Below are positions 37,331-48,230 of a DNA stretch of 64,000 nucleotides, piece by piece (positions within the stretch are counted from its first letter, which is position 1; every line of letters begins with the position of its first letter). The stretch is taken from NCBI RefSeq assembly GCF_002188465.1, contig NZ_NINW01000037.1:310001-374000 (forward strand). The letters run 5' to 3'. The notes below the pieces were generated by a model, which searched no databases, had not been told where the DNA came from, and saw only the letters and a program-made list of their open reading frames with translations. The DNA is from Pigmentiphaga sp. NML080357. GTDB lineage: Bacteria > Pseudomonadota > Gammaproteobacteria > Burkholderiales > Burkholderiaceae_B. Made by a program: the position numbers and the translations under genes.

Positions 37331-38251
37331 ATGGAGAAAACCAAAGATCTGACTGCCGTGCAGGCCCGCGTGGTGCGCGAGATCATGGCGCTGGTGCGCC
37401 GGGAAAATCGCGTGGCGGGCGATGCCATGCCCGAGATCTCCCTGGCCCAGGCCATCGGCACATCCCGCAGCCCGGTCCAGGTGGCGCTGCGCCACCTGGC
37501 TACCCTGGGCGTCGTCCGACAGGACAGCAACCGCCGCTTCGTCCTGGCGCGCGACGCCAAGGACCTGGATGACGTGGCGGGAACCCTGCTGGCCGAGCCC
37601 GACGACCCGCTCTATCACCAGATCGCGCAAGCGAGGCAATCGGGCGAACTACCCAACGAGGTGAACGAGGCTCAGCTCATGCGGATGTTCGGTGTCGCCC
37701 GCAGCACCCTGCGCAAGGTCCTCTCGCGCATCGCCAAGGAAGGCTGGGTCGAACAGCGCGTAGGCAGCGGCTGGGAATTCCTGCCCATGATCGACTCGCC
37801 CCAGGCCTATGAAGAAAGCTATCTGTTCCGCCAATCCATAGAACCGGCGGCCCTGATGAGCCCCTGGTTCTCGGCCGACCGCACGCAATTGGCCGCTCTG
37901 CGGCGCGAACAGCAACTCATCGTCGACGGCGGCTACCAGTCCATGACGGCCATCGAACTATTCGAGGCGAACTGCCGTTTTCACGAAACGCTGGCGCAGT
38001 GGTCCGGCAATCGTTTCGCCCTGCAGACCGTGCAGCGCCTGAATCAGTTAAGGCGCCTGGTCGAATACCGCCAGGCCGCGATGCGCCCGGCCCGCCAGAC
38101 TCAGGCGCGGGAGCATCTGGGCATTCTGGCGGCCATCGAGCAACAGGACTTGATCGAGGCCGCCGGCCTGATGCGCAAGCACCTCGAAGACGCCCGACGG
38201 GCGAAAGTCTACGGGCAGAATGTTTTCGCGGCGAATGCCGCGATCAGCTGA
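37331..38251 (+). CDS. GntR/FCD regulator with two winged-helix domains
   Basis: 306 residues. The first wHTH spans about residues 9-72 ([18 protein letters not shown]... [18 protein letters not shown]). A second spans about 92-152 ([18 protein letters not shown]... [18 protein letters not shown]). An FCD domain follows (about 160-290), with histidines in [10 protein letters not shown] and [10 protein letters not shown]. Ordinary GntR proteins have one HTH. It likely controls the lactonase-prpF-tct-acnA-Bug genes upstream. TACACT (37318-37323) ends seven bases before the ATG and no ribosome site is seen. Its end overlaps the dnaJ end by eight bases (convergent). Confidence 0.85.
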   Translation: MEKTKDLTAVQARVVREIMALVRRENRVAGDAMPEISLAQAIGTSRSPVQVALRHLATLGVVRQDSNRRFVLARDAKDLDDVAGTLLAEPDDPLYHQIAQARQSGELPNEVNEAQLMRMFGVARSTLRKVLSRIAKEGWVEQRVGSGWEFLPMIDSPQAYEESYLFRQSIEPAALMSPWFSADRTQLAALRREQQLIVDGGYQSMTAIELFEANCRFHETLAQWSGNRFALQTVQRLNQLRRLVEYRQAAMRPARQTQAREHLGILAAIEQQDLIEAAGLMRKHLEDARRAKVYGQNVFAANAAIS

Positions 38252-39362
38252 AGAACTCCTTCACCCTGTCCGTCCACGACTTGCTCTGTGGAGAATGCTT
38301 GTCGCCGCCTTCGCTCAGCGAAGCCTCGAAGTCGCGCAGCATCTGCTTCTGCCTGTCGTTCAGGCGCACCGGGGTCTCGAGCACGACGTGGCAATAGAGG
38401 TCGCCCGGATAGCTGGAGCGCACGCCGCGTATGCCCTTGCCTCGCAGGCGGAATACCTTGCCCGACTGCGTGCCTTCCGGAATGCTGATCTCGCCGCGTC
38501 CGCCCAGCGTGGGCACCTCCAGCTCGCCGCCGAGCGCGGCGGTGGTGAACGGGATGGTCAACTCGCAATGCAGGTCGTCGCCGTCGCGCTGGAAGATGGG
38601 GTGCGGCTTGATGTGGATCTCGACGTAGAGATCGCCCGACGGGCCGCCGTTGACGCCCGGTTCGCCATTGCCGGACGAGCGGATGCGCATGCCGTCGTCG
38701 ATGCCGGCCGGGATCTTGACCTGCAGGGTCTTGTTGCGGCGGACCTTGCCGACGCCATCGCACGCGGTGCAGGGGTCGGGGATGACTTTGCCCGTGCCGT
38801 GGCAGGTCGGGCAGGTCTGCTGCACGCTGAAGAAGCCCTGCTGCATGCGCACGGCGCCGGTGCCGCCGCAGGTGTGGCAGGTCTTGGGATGGGTGCCGGG
38901 CTTGGCGCCGGTGCCGTGGCAGGTGTCGCAGTTGTCCCAGCTGGGTACGCGGATTTCGGTGTCGAAGCCGGTGGCGGCCTGCTCCAGCGTGATTTCCATG
39001 CTGTATTTCAGGTCGGCGCCGCGGTACATCTGGGCGCCGCGCTGGCGGCCGCCGCCGAAGATCTCGCCGAAGATGTCCCCGAATGCGTCGGCGAAGCCGC
39101 CGGCTCCCGCGCCCATGCCTCCGGCCGCCGCGGCATCGACGCCGGCGTGGCCGTAGCGGTCGTAGGCGTCGCGCTTGTCGGATTCGCAGAGGATCTCGTA
39201 GGCGTATTTGACCTCTTTGAATTTCTCTTCCGCTTCCTTGGAGTCGGGATTGCGGTCGGGATGGTACTTCATGGCCAGCTTGCGGTAGGCCTTCTTGATT
39301 TCTTCCTCGGAGGCGGTGCGGGAGACGCCGAGGATTTCGTACAGGTCGCGTTTGGTGGACAT
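38244..39362 (-). CDS. dnaJ: Chaperone protein DnaJ
   Basis: 372 residues. J domain with HPD in [18 protein letters not shown], a Gly/Phe-Gly/Ala linker (about 70-115), four CxxCxGxG zinc motifs ([32 protein letters not shown]) and the C-terminal substrate domains. It stimulates DnaK ATPase and delivers unfolded proteins. It follows dnaK, but a strong terminator and a 24-bp hairpin separate them. The convergent GntR gene overlaps its last codons. Confidence 0.98.
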   Translation of the reverse strand: MSTKRDLYEILGVSRTASEEEIKKAYRKLAMKYHPDRNPDSKEAEEKFKEVKYAYEILCESDKRDAYDRYGHAGVDAAAAGGMGAGAGGFADAFGDIFGEIFGGGRQRGAQMYRGADLKYSMEITLEQAATGFDTEIRVPSWDNCDTCHGTGAKPGTHPKTCHTCGGTGAVRMQQGFFSVQQTCPTCHGTGKVIPDPCTACDGVGKVRRNKTLQVKIPAGIDDGMRIRSSGNGEPGVNGGPSGDLYVEIHIKPHPIFQRDGDDLHCELTIPFTTAALGGELEVPTLGGRGEISIPEGTQSGKVFRLRGKGIRGVRSSYPGDLYCHVVLETPVRLNDRQKQMLRDFEASLSEGGDKHSPQSKSWTDRVKEFFS

Positions 39363-39429
39363 GGTTCTTTCTTTGGTGGCCCGGGAGGGCCGGCAATATC
39401 TCTGGTAAATAGCTTCTTGCGCTATTGAC

Positions 39430-39491
39430 GGGTTTGGGTAGGCTCCCTCGGCCTGGCTGCCCCGCAGGGCCGAGGGAGCCTACCCAAACCC
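39430..39491. repeat. Perfect 24-bp inverted repeat between dnaK and dnaJ
   Basis: The arms at 39430-39453 and 39468-39491 are exact reverse complements over 24 bases, with a 14-base loop. The arm starts GGGTTTGGGTAGGCTCCCTC. No T-run follows it on the dnaJ side. It lies 68 bases before the dnaJ ATG, downstream of the dnaK terminator. It would form a very stable RNA hairpin and may also be a small mobile or recombination element. Confidence 0.8.
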
Positions 39492-39532
39492 TGCACCGGC
39501 GCCGGCGAAAAGGCCGCAGGTGCAGTCAAACG

Positions 39533-39568
39533 AAAAAGCCGAGCGGCCCACATTGTAGGCCGCTCGGC
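39533..39568 (-). terminator. Rho-independent terminator of dnaK
   Basis: On the minus strand an 11-bp GC-rich stem (GCCGAGCGGCC / GGCCGCTCGGC, 39538-39548 with 39558-39568) is followed by TTTTTCG. It lies nine bases after the dnaK stop. Readthrough, or a separate promoter, must supply dnaJ. Confidence 0.9.
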
Positions 39569-39576
39569 GATGCTGC

Positions 39577-41520
<1,944 letters not shown>

Positions 41521-41563
41521 AATCCTATTCCTGAAAGATCAGAGAACTTTATTGACTAGTAAA

Positions 41564-41592
41564 TAAATAGGTGGAGTTTTCGTTATTTCAAT
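41564..41592 (-). promoter_or_regulatory. Sigma-32 promoter candidate for dnaK
   Basis: On the minus strand ATTGAAA (41586-41592) is followed after about 12-13 bases by CCACCTATTTA (41564-41574). It resembles CTTGAAA-N13-CCCCATnTA, but the -10 is degenerate. Confidence 0.5.
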
Positions 41593-41631
41593 GCCTGCGA
41601 TAGCGTTATCCAATCGCGGCGCACCGAAGGC

Positions 41632-42201
41632 CTACTTGGGGCCCGCGACGGTCACCAGTGCCGGACGCAACACGCGATCGACGATCATGTAGCCCTTCTG
41701 CAGGGTCTGCAGGACCGTATTGGCCGGCTCGTCCGACGGAACCGACGCGATGGCTTGGTGGTGATGCGGATTGAACTTGTCCCCGGGAACGGGCGCGATC
41801 TCGACCAGCTTGTTGCGCTCGAACGCGCCCGTCAGCTGCTTCAAGGTAACGTCCACGCCTTCGCGCAGGGTCTCGAGGGACTGATTTTCCTGGGCCAGCG
41901 CGGCCTCCAGGCTATCCTTGACCGGCAGCAGGCTCTCGGCGAACGACTCGATGCCGAACTTCTGCGCCTTCGCCACTTCTTCCTGGGCGCGCCGCCGGAC
42001 ATTGTCCGCCTCGGCCCTGGCCCGCAGCATGGCATCGTAGTTGTCCTTGGCCTCGGCCTGGACCGCGGCCAATTGGGCTTGCAGCGCGGCGATAGGATCC
42101 TCCTCGACCGGGGCCTGGGGCTGCTGCTGCGCCGCAGCATCGTTCTCGGTCTGGTCCGGATCCGGAATGGGTTGGTCGCCAGGCTTGTGCTCAGCCGACA
42201 T
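41632..42201 (-). CDS. grpE: Nucleotide exchange factor GrpE
   Basis: 189 residues. An acidic, Gln-rich N-terminus, a long coiled-coil helix ([20 protein letters not shown]...) and the GrpE beta domain ([41 protein letters not shown]). It releases ADP from DnaK. The ATG at 42201 is chosen because GGAGG lies just before it; an ATG at 42213 would put that site inside the gene. Order grpE-dnaK-dnaJ with a sigma-32 promoter upstream is classical. Confidence 0.95.
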   Translation of the reverse strand: MSAEHKPGDQPIPDPDQTENDAAAQQQPQAPVEEDPIAALQAQLAAVQAEAKDNYDAMLRARAEADNVRRRAQEEVAKAQKFGIESFAESLLPVKDSLEAALAQENQSLETLREGVDVTLKQLTGAFERNKLVEIAPVPGDKFNPHHHQAIASVPSDEPANTVLQTLQKGYMIVDRVLRPALVTVAGPK

Positions 42202-42256
42202 TGATGCCTCCATAAAAAACCAAATAAATCAGCGACTTGTTTGAACTCTATGCGCG

Positions 42257-42284
42257 AGATGGGGATTAAATCCTACTTTTCAAG
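42257..42284 (-). promoter_or_regulatory. Sigma-32 heat-shock promoter of grpE
   Basis: On the minus strand CTTGAAA (42278-42284), 13 bases, then CCCCATCT (42257-42264). This is a near-consensus sigma-32 promoter, about 56 bases before the grpE ATG. Confidence 0.85.
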
Positions 42285-42293
42285 AGTGAGATA

Positions 42294-42540
42294 TCCCCCC
42301 TACGCGCTGACGCTCGCCCCCCAGGGGGCGATGCGGGTAGACCGGCGGAGCCGGATCCACCGCATCCTGGGGTACTACCAGGCTGATCGGGGGCGGCGTT
42401 TTTTCGTCGGCTTTCTACCAATGTGGAAAAAGACGCCGTACGCTGTCAGCCTGGTTGTACCCCAGGGCACAGCGGATCCGGCTTTGCCGGTCCGCCAGTG
42501 CCGCCCCCTCGGGGGGCGCGCGTCAGCGCGTAGGGGGGGT
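42294..42540. repeat. Palindromic doublet of the intergenic repeat
   Basis: A forward unit (42294-42373) and an inverted unit (42455-42540) enclose inner arms 42366-42405 and 42425-42466 that also pair (CCTGGGGTACTACCAGGCTG against CAGCCTGGTTGTACCCCAGG). Both inner arms carry CGGCGT plus a T-run. The whole block is one imperfect palindrome of about 250 bases. It occupies the grpE-hslR gap and supplies the last codons of hslR. Confidence 0.85.
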
Positions 42541-42912
42541 CTTAAACCTCTCCAGCTGGCGGCGGTCGTGCTTCGTGGGGCGGCCCTTGATATGGGCGGA
42601 AGGATCGAGGTTTTGCTTGCGCAGTTCCAGGGCTTCCAGCCTGCGCTTGAGCCCTTGCTGGGTCTCGTCGTAGAGGGTGCGGGCGAAAACCGCGGGGCCG
42701 CGCTGAGCGGACAGGGCCCGTACCAGGACCTCCCAGTCCTGCTCGCCCGCCCGGATCTGCAGGATGTCGCCCGGCCGCACGGACCTCGACGGCTTGACGC
42801 GTTCGCCCCCCACCTTGACCTGCCCGGCCTCGACCGCGGCCTGGGCCAGCGTACGGGTCTTGTAGAACCGCGCGGCCCAGAGCCATTTATCAATGCGTAA
42901 CTCTTCCGTCAA
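42523..42912 (-). CDS. hslR: Heat-shock protein 15, S4 RNA-binding
   Basis: 129 residues. The S4 domain is at residues 4-65 (LRIDKWLWAARFYKTRTLAQ, then VKPSRSVRPGDILQI). Hsp15 rescues stalled 50S subunits carrying nascent chains. The C-terminal basic region (IKGRPTKHDRRQLERF) fits the family. The final residues TPPTR and the stop lie inside the intergenic repeat. The ATG overlaps the hemH stop (ATGA), so it is translated with hemH. Confidence 0.9.
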   Translation of the reverse strand: MTEELRIDKWLWAARFYKTRTLAQAAVEAGQVKVGGERVKPSRSVRPGDILQIRAGEQDWEVLVRALSAQRGPAVFARTLYDETQQGLKRRLEALELRKQNLDPSAHIKGRPTKHDRRQLERFKTPPTR

Positions 42913-44009
42913 TCGGCGGCTCCCGGCAGCAATGCGCTTTCGCGCAGATCGGGCCCCTCAGCCGCGGCCGGGCGCCTGCCCCCCGTGCGGGTCGTCCAGC
43001 CCTGCATGTGGCGTTCGGCCAGGTCGGCCAAGGCCCGTATCCACGGCGCGAAGTCGTTCAGCGCGGGGATGTACCGGAGCTGCCGGCCGCCGGCCAGCAG
43101 GAACGCCTCTTTCCCCTGCACGGCGATTTCTTCCAGTGTCTCGATGCAGTCGGCGACGAAACCCGGGCAGAACACGTCCACGTCGGTCACGCCCGCCTTG
43201 GCCAATTCCTTCAACCTCGGTTCAGTATACGGCTGCAGCCATTCGGCGGCCCCGAAACGGCTCTGGAAAGTGACTTCCACTTGCTCGGCGTAAAGACCGA
43301 GCTTGCCGGCGAGCAGGCGGCCGGTTTCCTGGCATTGGTCGTAATAGGGATCGCCCTGTGCGATCGACCGCTTGGGCAGGCCATGGAAACTCAGCACCAG
43401 CTTCTGGCCCCTGCCGTTGTGCTGCCAGAACTCCAGGATGCGGGCGGCCATCGCTTCGATATAGCCGGGATCGTCGTGAAACTGCCTGACATAGCGGATC
43501 TCGGGCGCGTTGCGCAGTTGCGCCAGGCGCTCGCCGACGGCATCGAAGACGGAGGCTGTCGTGCTCGCCGCGTATTGCGGGTACAGCGGCAGCACCAGGA
43601 TGCGTTCGCATCCCGCGTCGCGCAGCGCGCCGATGCTGTCGGCCATGGAAGGATTGCCATAGCGCATCGCCAGCGCGACTTCCACGCCCAGGCCCCGGCC
43701 GGAAAGCTCGCGGGCCAGGCTTTCGCTCTGGCGGCGGCTCCAGGCCAGCAACGGCGAGCCTTCGGGCATCCAGATCGACGCATAGCGCGCCGCGGCCTCC
43801 CGCGGCCGCAGGGTCAGAACCAAGCCATACAGGATGGGCAGCCAGACCGCTCGGGGGATCTCGACGACGCGTGGATCCGAGAGGAACTCGGCCAGGTAGC
43901 GGCGCACGGCGGCTGGGGTGGGAGCGTCGGGCGTGCCAAGGTTGACCAGCAGCAAGCCGGTGCGGGTGGGATGGTCGGCGGGCGGGGACGGCTCGGGGAG
44001 GAAGCGCAT
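42909..44009 (-). CDS. hemH: Ferrochelatase
   Basis: 366 residues. LLLVNLGTPDAPTPAAVRRYLAEFL opens the protein. The metal-site His in LVLSFHGLPKRS and Glu in PGFVADCIETLEEI are conserved. It inserts Fe2+ into protoporphyrin IX in the last step of heme synthesis. It lies between hrcA and hslR on the minus strand. The last 20 or so residues are variable. No sign of damage. Confidence 0.96.
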   Translation of the reverse strand: MRFLPEPSPPADHPTRTGLLLVNLGTPDAPTPAAVRRYLAEFLSDPRVVEIPRAVWLPILYGLVLTLRPREAAARYASIWMPEGSPLLAWSRRQSESLARELSGRGLGVEVALAMRYGNPSMADSIGALRDAGCERILVLPLYPQYAASTTASVFDAVGERLAQLRNAPEIRYVRQFHDDPGYIEAMAARILEFWQHNGRGQKLVLSFHGLPKRSIAQGDPYYDQCQETGRLLAGKLGLYAEQVEVTFQSRFGAAEWLQPYTEPRLKELAKAGVTDVDVFCPGFVADCIETLEEIAVQGKEAFLLAGGRQLRYIPALNDFAPWIRALADLAERHMQGWTTRTGGRRPAAAEGPDLRESALLPGAAD

Positions 44010-44045
44010 GCGAGGGGCGTTTTCCGGCGTATGGGTGGGCGGGAG

Positions 44046-45056
44046 TCAGTGATGGCTCAATGCGTTCGACAACAGCCGCGCCGTAATGTCGACGATGGGG
44101 ATGACGCGCTCGTACGACATTCGCGTCGGGCCGATCACCCCCAGCGTACCGACGACCTTGCCGTCCACCCCGTAAGGCGCGGTGATGATGCTGACCTCTT
44201 CCATCGGCACCAGTTGCGAATCCCCGCCGATGTAGATCTGGACGCCCTGGGCCCGGCTCGACATGTCGAAGAGCTGCATCAGATCGGTCTTTTTCTCGAA
44301 CAGCTCGAACATCTTGCGCAGCTTGTCCATGTCGGCGGCCAGGTCCGACACGCCGAGCAGGTTGAGTTCGCCGGAAATCACGACGCCCTCGTCCTCCGTG
44401 GCGGCCTCGGCGCTGGCGTCGACCGCCAGTTCCATGAGGCGGGAAATGTCCTCCCGCAGCTGGCTCAGCTCCTTCTGCAGGATCTGCCGGGCATCGTCGA
44501 ACGACCTCCCGCTGAAATGCTGGTTGAAGAAATTGGCCGCCTCGGTCAGTTCGGCGGCGGAATAGTCGCGCTGGACGGACAGGATGCGATTCTGCACGTC
44601 GCCTTCCGGCGTCACGATGATGAGCAGGACGCGCTTGTCGGACAGGCGGATGAATTCGATCTGGCGGAAGGTCTGGCTGCGCTTGGGAGCCATCACCACG
44701 CCTGCGAACTGCGTGAGATTGGACAACAGCGACGCCGCAGCCGCGATGACGCGCTGCGGTTCGGCCGAGGGCAGCAGGTTCTGGATATGGGTGGCCTCCG
44801 ACACTTCGTACGGCTGCACGGTGAGCAGCGAATCGACGAACATGCGGTAGCCGCGTGGAGTAGGAACCCGCCCGGCCGAGGTATGCGGGCTGTGTATGAG
44901 GCCGTGCTCCTCGAGGTCAGCCATGACATTGCGGATCGTGGCCGGCGACAGGTCGAAGACCTTGGAGAGTGTGCGCGAGCCGACAGGCTGTCCGTCAGTA
45001 ATGTAACGCTCGATGAGAGCCTTCAATAACGTACGTGCGCGATCGTCCATGACCAT
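44046..45056 (-). CDS. hrcA: Heat-inducible transcription repressor HrcA
   Basis: 336 residues. A winged helix ([20 protein letters not shown]... [18 protein letters not shown]) and the family segment [20 protein letters not shown], then GAF-like and C-terminal domains. HrcA represses CIRCE-containing heat-shock genes such as groESL, refolding with GroEL help. I see no CIRCE element (TTAGCACTC-N9-GAGTGCTAA) in this window, so its targets are probably elsewhere. ATG 45056 or 45050. Confidence 0.96.
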   Translation of the reverse strand: MVMDDRARTLLKALIERYITDGQPVGSRTLSKVFDLSPATIRNVMADLEEHGLIHSPHTSAGRVPTPRGYRMFVDSLLTVQPYEVSEATHIQNLLPSAEPQRVIAAAASLLSNLTQFAGVVMAPKRSQTFRQIEFIRLSDKRVLLIIVTPEGDVQNRILSVQRDYSAAELTEAANFFNQHFSGRSFDDARQILQKELSQLREDISRLMELAVDASAEAATEDEGVVISGELNLLGVSDLAADMDKLRKMFELFEKKTDLMQLFDMSSRAQGVQIYIGGDSQLVPMEEVSIITAPYGVDGKVVGTLGVIGPTRMSYERVIPIVDITARLLSNALSHH

Positions 45057-45093
45057 AGTTTACCCGCCCGTGCGCCTAAAGGAATGGCGGTGG

Positions 45094-45184
45094 ATGGTCC
45101 CCCCCCCCTCCGCGCTTCGCGCGTCCCCCTCAAGGGGGCGGCACCGGCGGACCGGCAAAGCCGGATCCGCTGTGCCCTGGGGCC
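45094..45184 (+). repeat. Intergenic repeat between hrcA and nadK
   Basis: Forward copy: C-run, TCCGCGCTTCGCGCG dyad, CCCCCTCAAGGGGG, GCGGACCGGCAAAGCCGGAT stem and CTGTGCCCTGGGG. It separates two divergent genes and lies just upstream of the nadK -10, so it may carry part of their promoters. Confidence 0.8.
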
Positions 45185-45205
45185 TTCCAACCATATAATG
45201 GCTGC

Positions 45206-46102
45206 ATGCATTTTCCCATCGTCGCCCTGGTTGGCAAATATCACGACACCGGCATCTCCGCTCCGCTGCGCGCCGTCGCGCAGATGCTGCGCGACGCCGG
45301 GCGCGAGGTCGTGTTCGAAAAGGACACCGCCGCCAACATCGGCGTCGATGAATACCCGGCCGCCACCGTCGAGGAGATCGGCCAGCGGGCGTCGCTGGCC
45401 ATCGTCATGGGCGGCGACGGCACCATGCTGGGGGTGGCGCGCCAACTGGCGCCCTGGGACGTGCCGGTGGTGGGCATCAACCACGGCCGGCTCGGGTTCA
45501 TCACCGACATCCCGCTCGAGGACGCCTGCACCGCCGTGGCGGGCATGCTGAACGGGGAGTTCGAATCCGAAACCCGTACCCTGCTCGCTTCCAGCGTCAT
45601 CCGGGGCGAGACCACGCTGGTGTCGGCCCTCGCCCTCAACGACGTGGTGCTGAGCCGCGCGGGCCTGGGGGGCATGCTGGAAGTCACGGTGCAGGTGGAT
45701 GGCCTGTACATGTCCAAGCAGCGCGCCGACGGCCTCATCATCGCCACGCCCACCGGTTCGACCGCCTACGCGTTGTCGGCCAACGGCCCCATCCTGCATC
45801 CGTCGCTGCGGGGCCTGGTGCTGGTTCCCGTGGCGCCGCAGGCGCTGTCGAACCGGCCCATTGCCATCCCGGACGACTGCACCATAGAAATCACCCTCAC
45901 CCGCTCCCCCGGCGGCCGCGACGAAAGCGCGAGCGTCCACTTCGACATGCAGAGCTGGTCCTCGCTGCAGGAAGGCGACCGTGTCCTGGTGAGACGCGCC
46001 GAACATACCATCCGCTTCCTGCATCCGGCCGGATACAGTTATTTTTCCACCCTGCGGCGCAAGCTGCACTGGAACCAGATCTCCGGCACCGCAATCGACT
46101 AG
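45206..46102 (+). CDS. nadK: NAD kinase
   Basis: 298 residues. GGDGT in VMGGDGTMLGVAR is the NAD kinase diacylglycerol-kinase-fold motif, with NDVVLSRAGLGGML and GSTAYALSANGPILHP also conserved. It phosphorylates NAD to NADP in the cytoplasm. A perfect TATAAT (45194-45199) ends six bases before the ATG and no ribosome site is present, so the transcript may begin at the start codon. recN follows 35 bases downstream. Confidence 0.96.
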   Translation: MHFPIVALVGKYHDTGISAPLRAVAQMLRDAGREVVFEKDTAANIGVDEYPAATVEEIGQRASLAIVMGGDGTMLGVARQLAPWDVPVVGINHGRLGFITDIPLEDACTAVAGMLNGEFESETRTLLASSVIRGETTLVSALALNDVVLSRAGLGGMLEVTVQVDGLYMSKQRADGLIIATPTGSTAYALSANGPILHPSLRGLVLVPVAPQALSNRPIAIPDDCTIEITLTRSPGGRDESASVHFDMQSWSSLQEGDRVLVRRAEHTIRFLHPAGYSYFSTLRRKLHWNQISGTAID

Positions 46103-46137
46103 CTTCGTCCCCGTCCTCCACCACCGGCTTCATTCGT

Positions 46138-47781
46138 ATGCTGCGCGCCCTGCACATCAGCGATTTCGTGATCGTCGACCACACCGAGGTCGAGTTCGGC
46201 CCGGGCTTCACCGTCTTCTCCGGCGAAACGGGCGCCGGCAAGTCGATCCTGATCGACGCCCTGGCCCTCGCCCTGGGTGAACGCGCCGACGCCTCGGTGC
46301 TGCGGGAAGGCGCGAACCGGGCCGAGGTCAGCGCGGTGTTCGACGTGCCCGCGACCCTGCACGACTGGCTGGCCGAGCGCGAGCTGGACACCGACAGCCT
46401 CGTGCTGCGCCGGGTCATCGACGCCCAGGGGCGCAGCCGGGGCTACATCAACGGTGTGCCGGCCACGCTGACCCAGTTGCGCGAACTGGGCGAGCAGCTG
46501 GTCGACATCCATGGCCAGCACGCCCACCAGAGCCTGCTCAAGGCCGATTCCCAGCGCGACATGCTCGACGACCACGGCGACCACGGCGCGATGCGACGCG
46601 CGGTGGCCCAGGCCTGGAAGGCGTGGCGCGAGGTCGCGCGCAAGCTCGAGGCCGTCGAGCGCGACGCCGCCTCGCTGCGGCAGGAGCGCGAACGGCTGCA
46701 GTGGCAGGCCGACGAACTCGACCGCCTGGCGCTGAAAGAAGGCGAATGGGAACAGTTGCAGACCGAGCACGGCAGGCTGGCCCACGCCCAGTCGCTGATC
46801 GACGGCGCGAGCCAGACCATCGCCGCGCTCGAGGAAGACGACGACGCGGCCCACGCGCGCCTGGCCGCGGCGTCGCAGCGCATCGCCCAGCTGGCCTCCC
46901 ACGATGCCGCGCTGGCGCCGGTCTCCGAGGCCCTGGAATCGGCCCGCATCGCCCTGCAGGAAGCGGTTTCCGACCTGAACAGCTACCTCGCGCGCCTCGA
47001 ACTCGATCCCCAGCGCCTGGCCGAGGTCGAGGCTCGGCTGCAGGCGGTGTTCGACACCGCCCGCAAGTTCCGGCTGCAGCCCGAGGAACTGGTGGAACGG
47101 CACGCCACGCTGCTCGCCCAGCTCGATACGCTGAAGGAAGCCGAGGACGTCGAGGCGCTGCGCGCCAAGGTCGCCGCCGCCAAGGCGGCCTACGACGAAA
47201 CCGCCGGCAAGCTCAGCCGCGCGCGCCGCAAGGCGGCCGGGTCCCTCGGCAAGGCCGTGAGCCAGGCGATGCAGACGCTGGCCATGAGCGGAGGCCGGTT
47301 CGAGGTCGCGGTGGAACCGGCCGAGCCCGGCCCCGGCGGCGCCGATGCCATCGAGTTCCGGGTGGCGGGCCATGCCGGCACCACGCCCCGGCCGCTGGCC
47401 AAGGTCGCCTCGGGTGGCGAGCTGGCCCGGATCTCGCTGGCGCTATCGGTGATCGCCAGCCGTGCCGCCCGCGTGCCGACGCTGATCTTCGACGAAGTGG
47501 ATACCGGCATCGGCGGCGCCGTGGCCGAAGTGGTCGGGCGCTTGCTGCGGGAATTGGGTAGCCTGCACCAGGTCCTGTGCGTGACGCACCTGCCCCAGGT
47601 CGCGGCCTGCGGCAATACGCATCTGCGGGTGGACAAGCGCCAGGCGGACGGCGCGGCGGTCTCCACGGTCAGCCTGCTCGACCGGGGCGGCCGGGTGGAC
47701 GAGATTGCGCGCATGCTGGGCGGCATAGAGATCACCGCCACGACGCGCAAGCATGCGCGCGAGATGATAGGCAACAACTGA
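46138..47781 (+). CDS. recN: DNA repair protein RecN
   Basis: 547 residues, SMC-like. The N-terminal Walker A is GETGAGKSI, two coiled coils (about 160-370) flank the hinge, and the C-terminal SGGELARISLALS signature and LIFDEVDTGIGG Walker B complete the ATPase. RecN helps join and process double-strand breaks with RecA. It follows nadK and converges on fur. No SOS box is evident before it in the short gap. Confidence 0.96.
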   Translation: MLRALHISDFVIVDHTEVEFGPGFTVFSGETGAGKSILIDALALALGERADASVLREGANRAEVSAVFDVPATLHDWLAERELDTDSLVLRRVIDAQGRSRGYINGVPATLTQLRELGEQLVDIHGQHAHQSLLKADSQRDMLDDHGDHGAMRRAVAQAWKAWREVARKLEAVERDAASLRQERERLQWQADELDRLALKEGEWEQLQTEHGRLAHAQSLIDGASQTIAALEEDDDAAHARLAAASQRIAQLASHDAALAPVSEALESARIALQEAVSDLNSYLARLELDPQRLAEVEARLQAVFDTARKFRLQPEELVERHATLLAQLDTLKEAEDVEALRAKVAAAKAAYDETAGKLSRARRKAAGSLGKAVSQAMQTLAMSGGRFEVAVEPAEPGPGGADAIEFRVAGHAGTTPRPLAKVASGGELARISLALSVIASRAARVPTLIFDEVDTGIGGAVAEVVGRLLRELGSLHQVLCVTHLPQVAACGNTHLRVDKRQADGAAVSTVSLLDRGGRVDEIARMLGGIEITATTRKHAREMIGNN

Positions 47782-47810
47782 CGGGCGGGCGCGGCCGCCC
47801 GCCACGCTTA

Positions 47811-48230
47811 CTACCTGTTCTTGGCGCAGTTCTGGCAGATGCCGTAGAGCGACAGGGCGTGCCCGGTCAGCACGAAGTCGTGGTCCTTGGCGATTTTCTG
47901 CTGGCGCTTTTCGATCTCGGCGTCGAAGAACTCCTCGACCTTGCCGCAATTGGTGCATACGAGGTGGTCGTGGTGATCGCCCTCGTTCAGCTCGAATACC
48001 GCCTTGCCGCTGTCGAACTGGCTGCGGACCAGGAGCCCGGCCTGCTCGAACTGCGTCAACACGCGATAAACCGTGGCCAAGCCGATTTCCACGCTTTCGC
48101 CGATCAGGGCACGGTATACGTCTTCGGCGCTCATGTGGCGCACTTCAGCCTTGCGGAAGACATCCAGGATCTTCAGCCGGGGAAATGTCGCTTTCAGGCC
48201 TATACTTTTGAGTTCGCTTTGATCTGTCAT
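47811..48230 (-). CDS. fur: Ferric uptake regulator Fur
   Basis: 139 residues. The HTH domain ([14 protein letters not shown]... [34 protein letters not shown]), the metal-site [16 protein letters not shown], and a C-terminal CQNC pair all match Fur. It represses iron-uptake genes when Fe2+ is bound. It is divergent from bamE, the common beta-proteobacterial arrangement. It could act at the AT-rich site at 8715-8741. The 285-base gap to bamE holds no gene. Confidence 0.97.
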   Translation of the reverse strand: MTDQSELKSIGLKATFPRLKILDVFRKAEVRHMSAEDVYRALIGESVEIGLATVYRVLTQFEQAGLLVRSQFDSGKAVFELNEGDHHDHLVCTNCGKVEEFFDAEIEKRQQKIAKDHDFVLTGHALSLYGICQNCAKNR

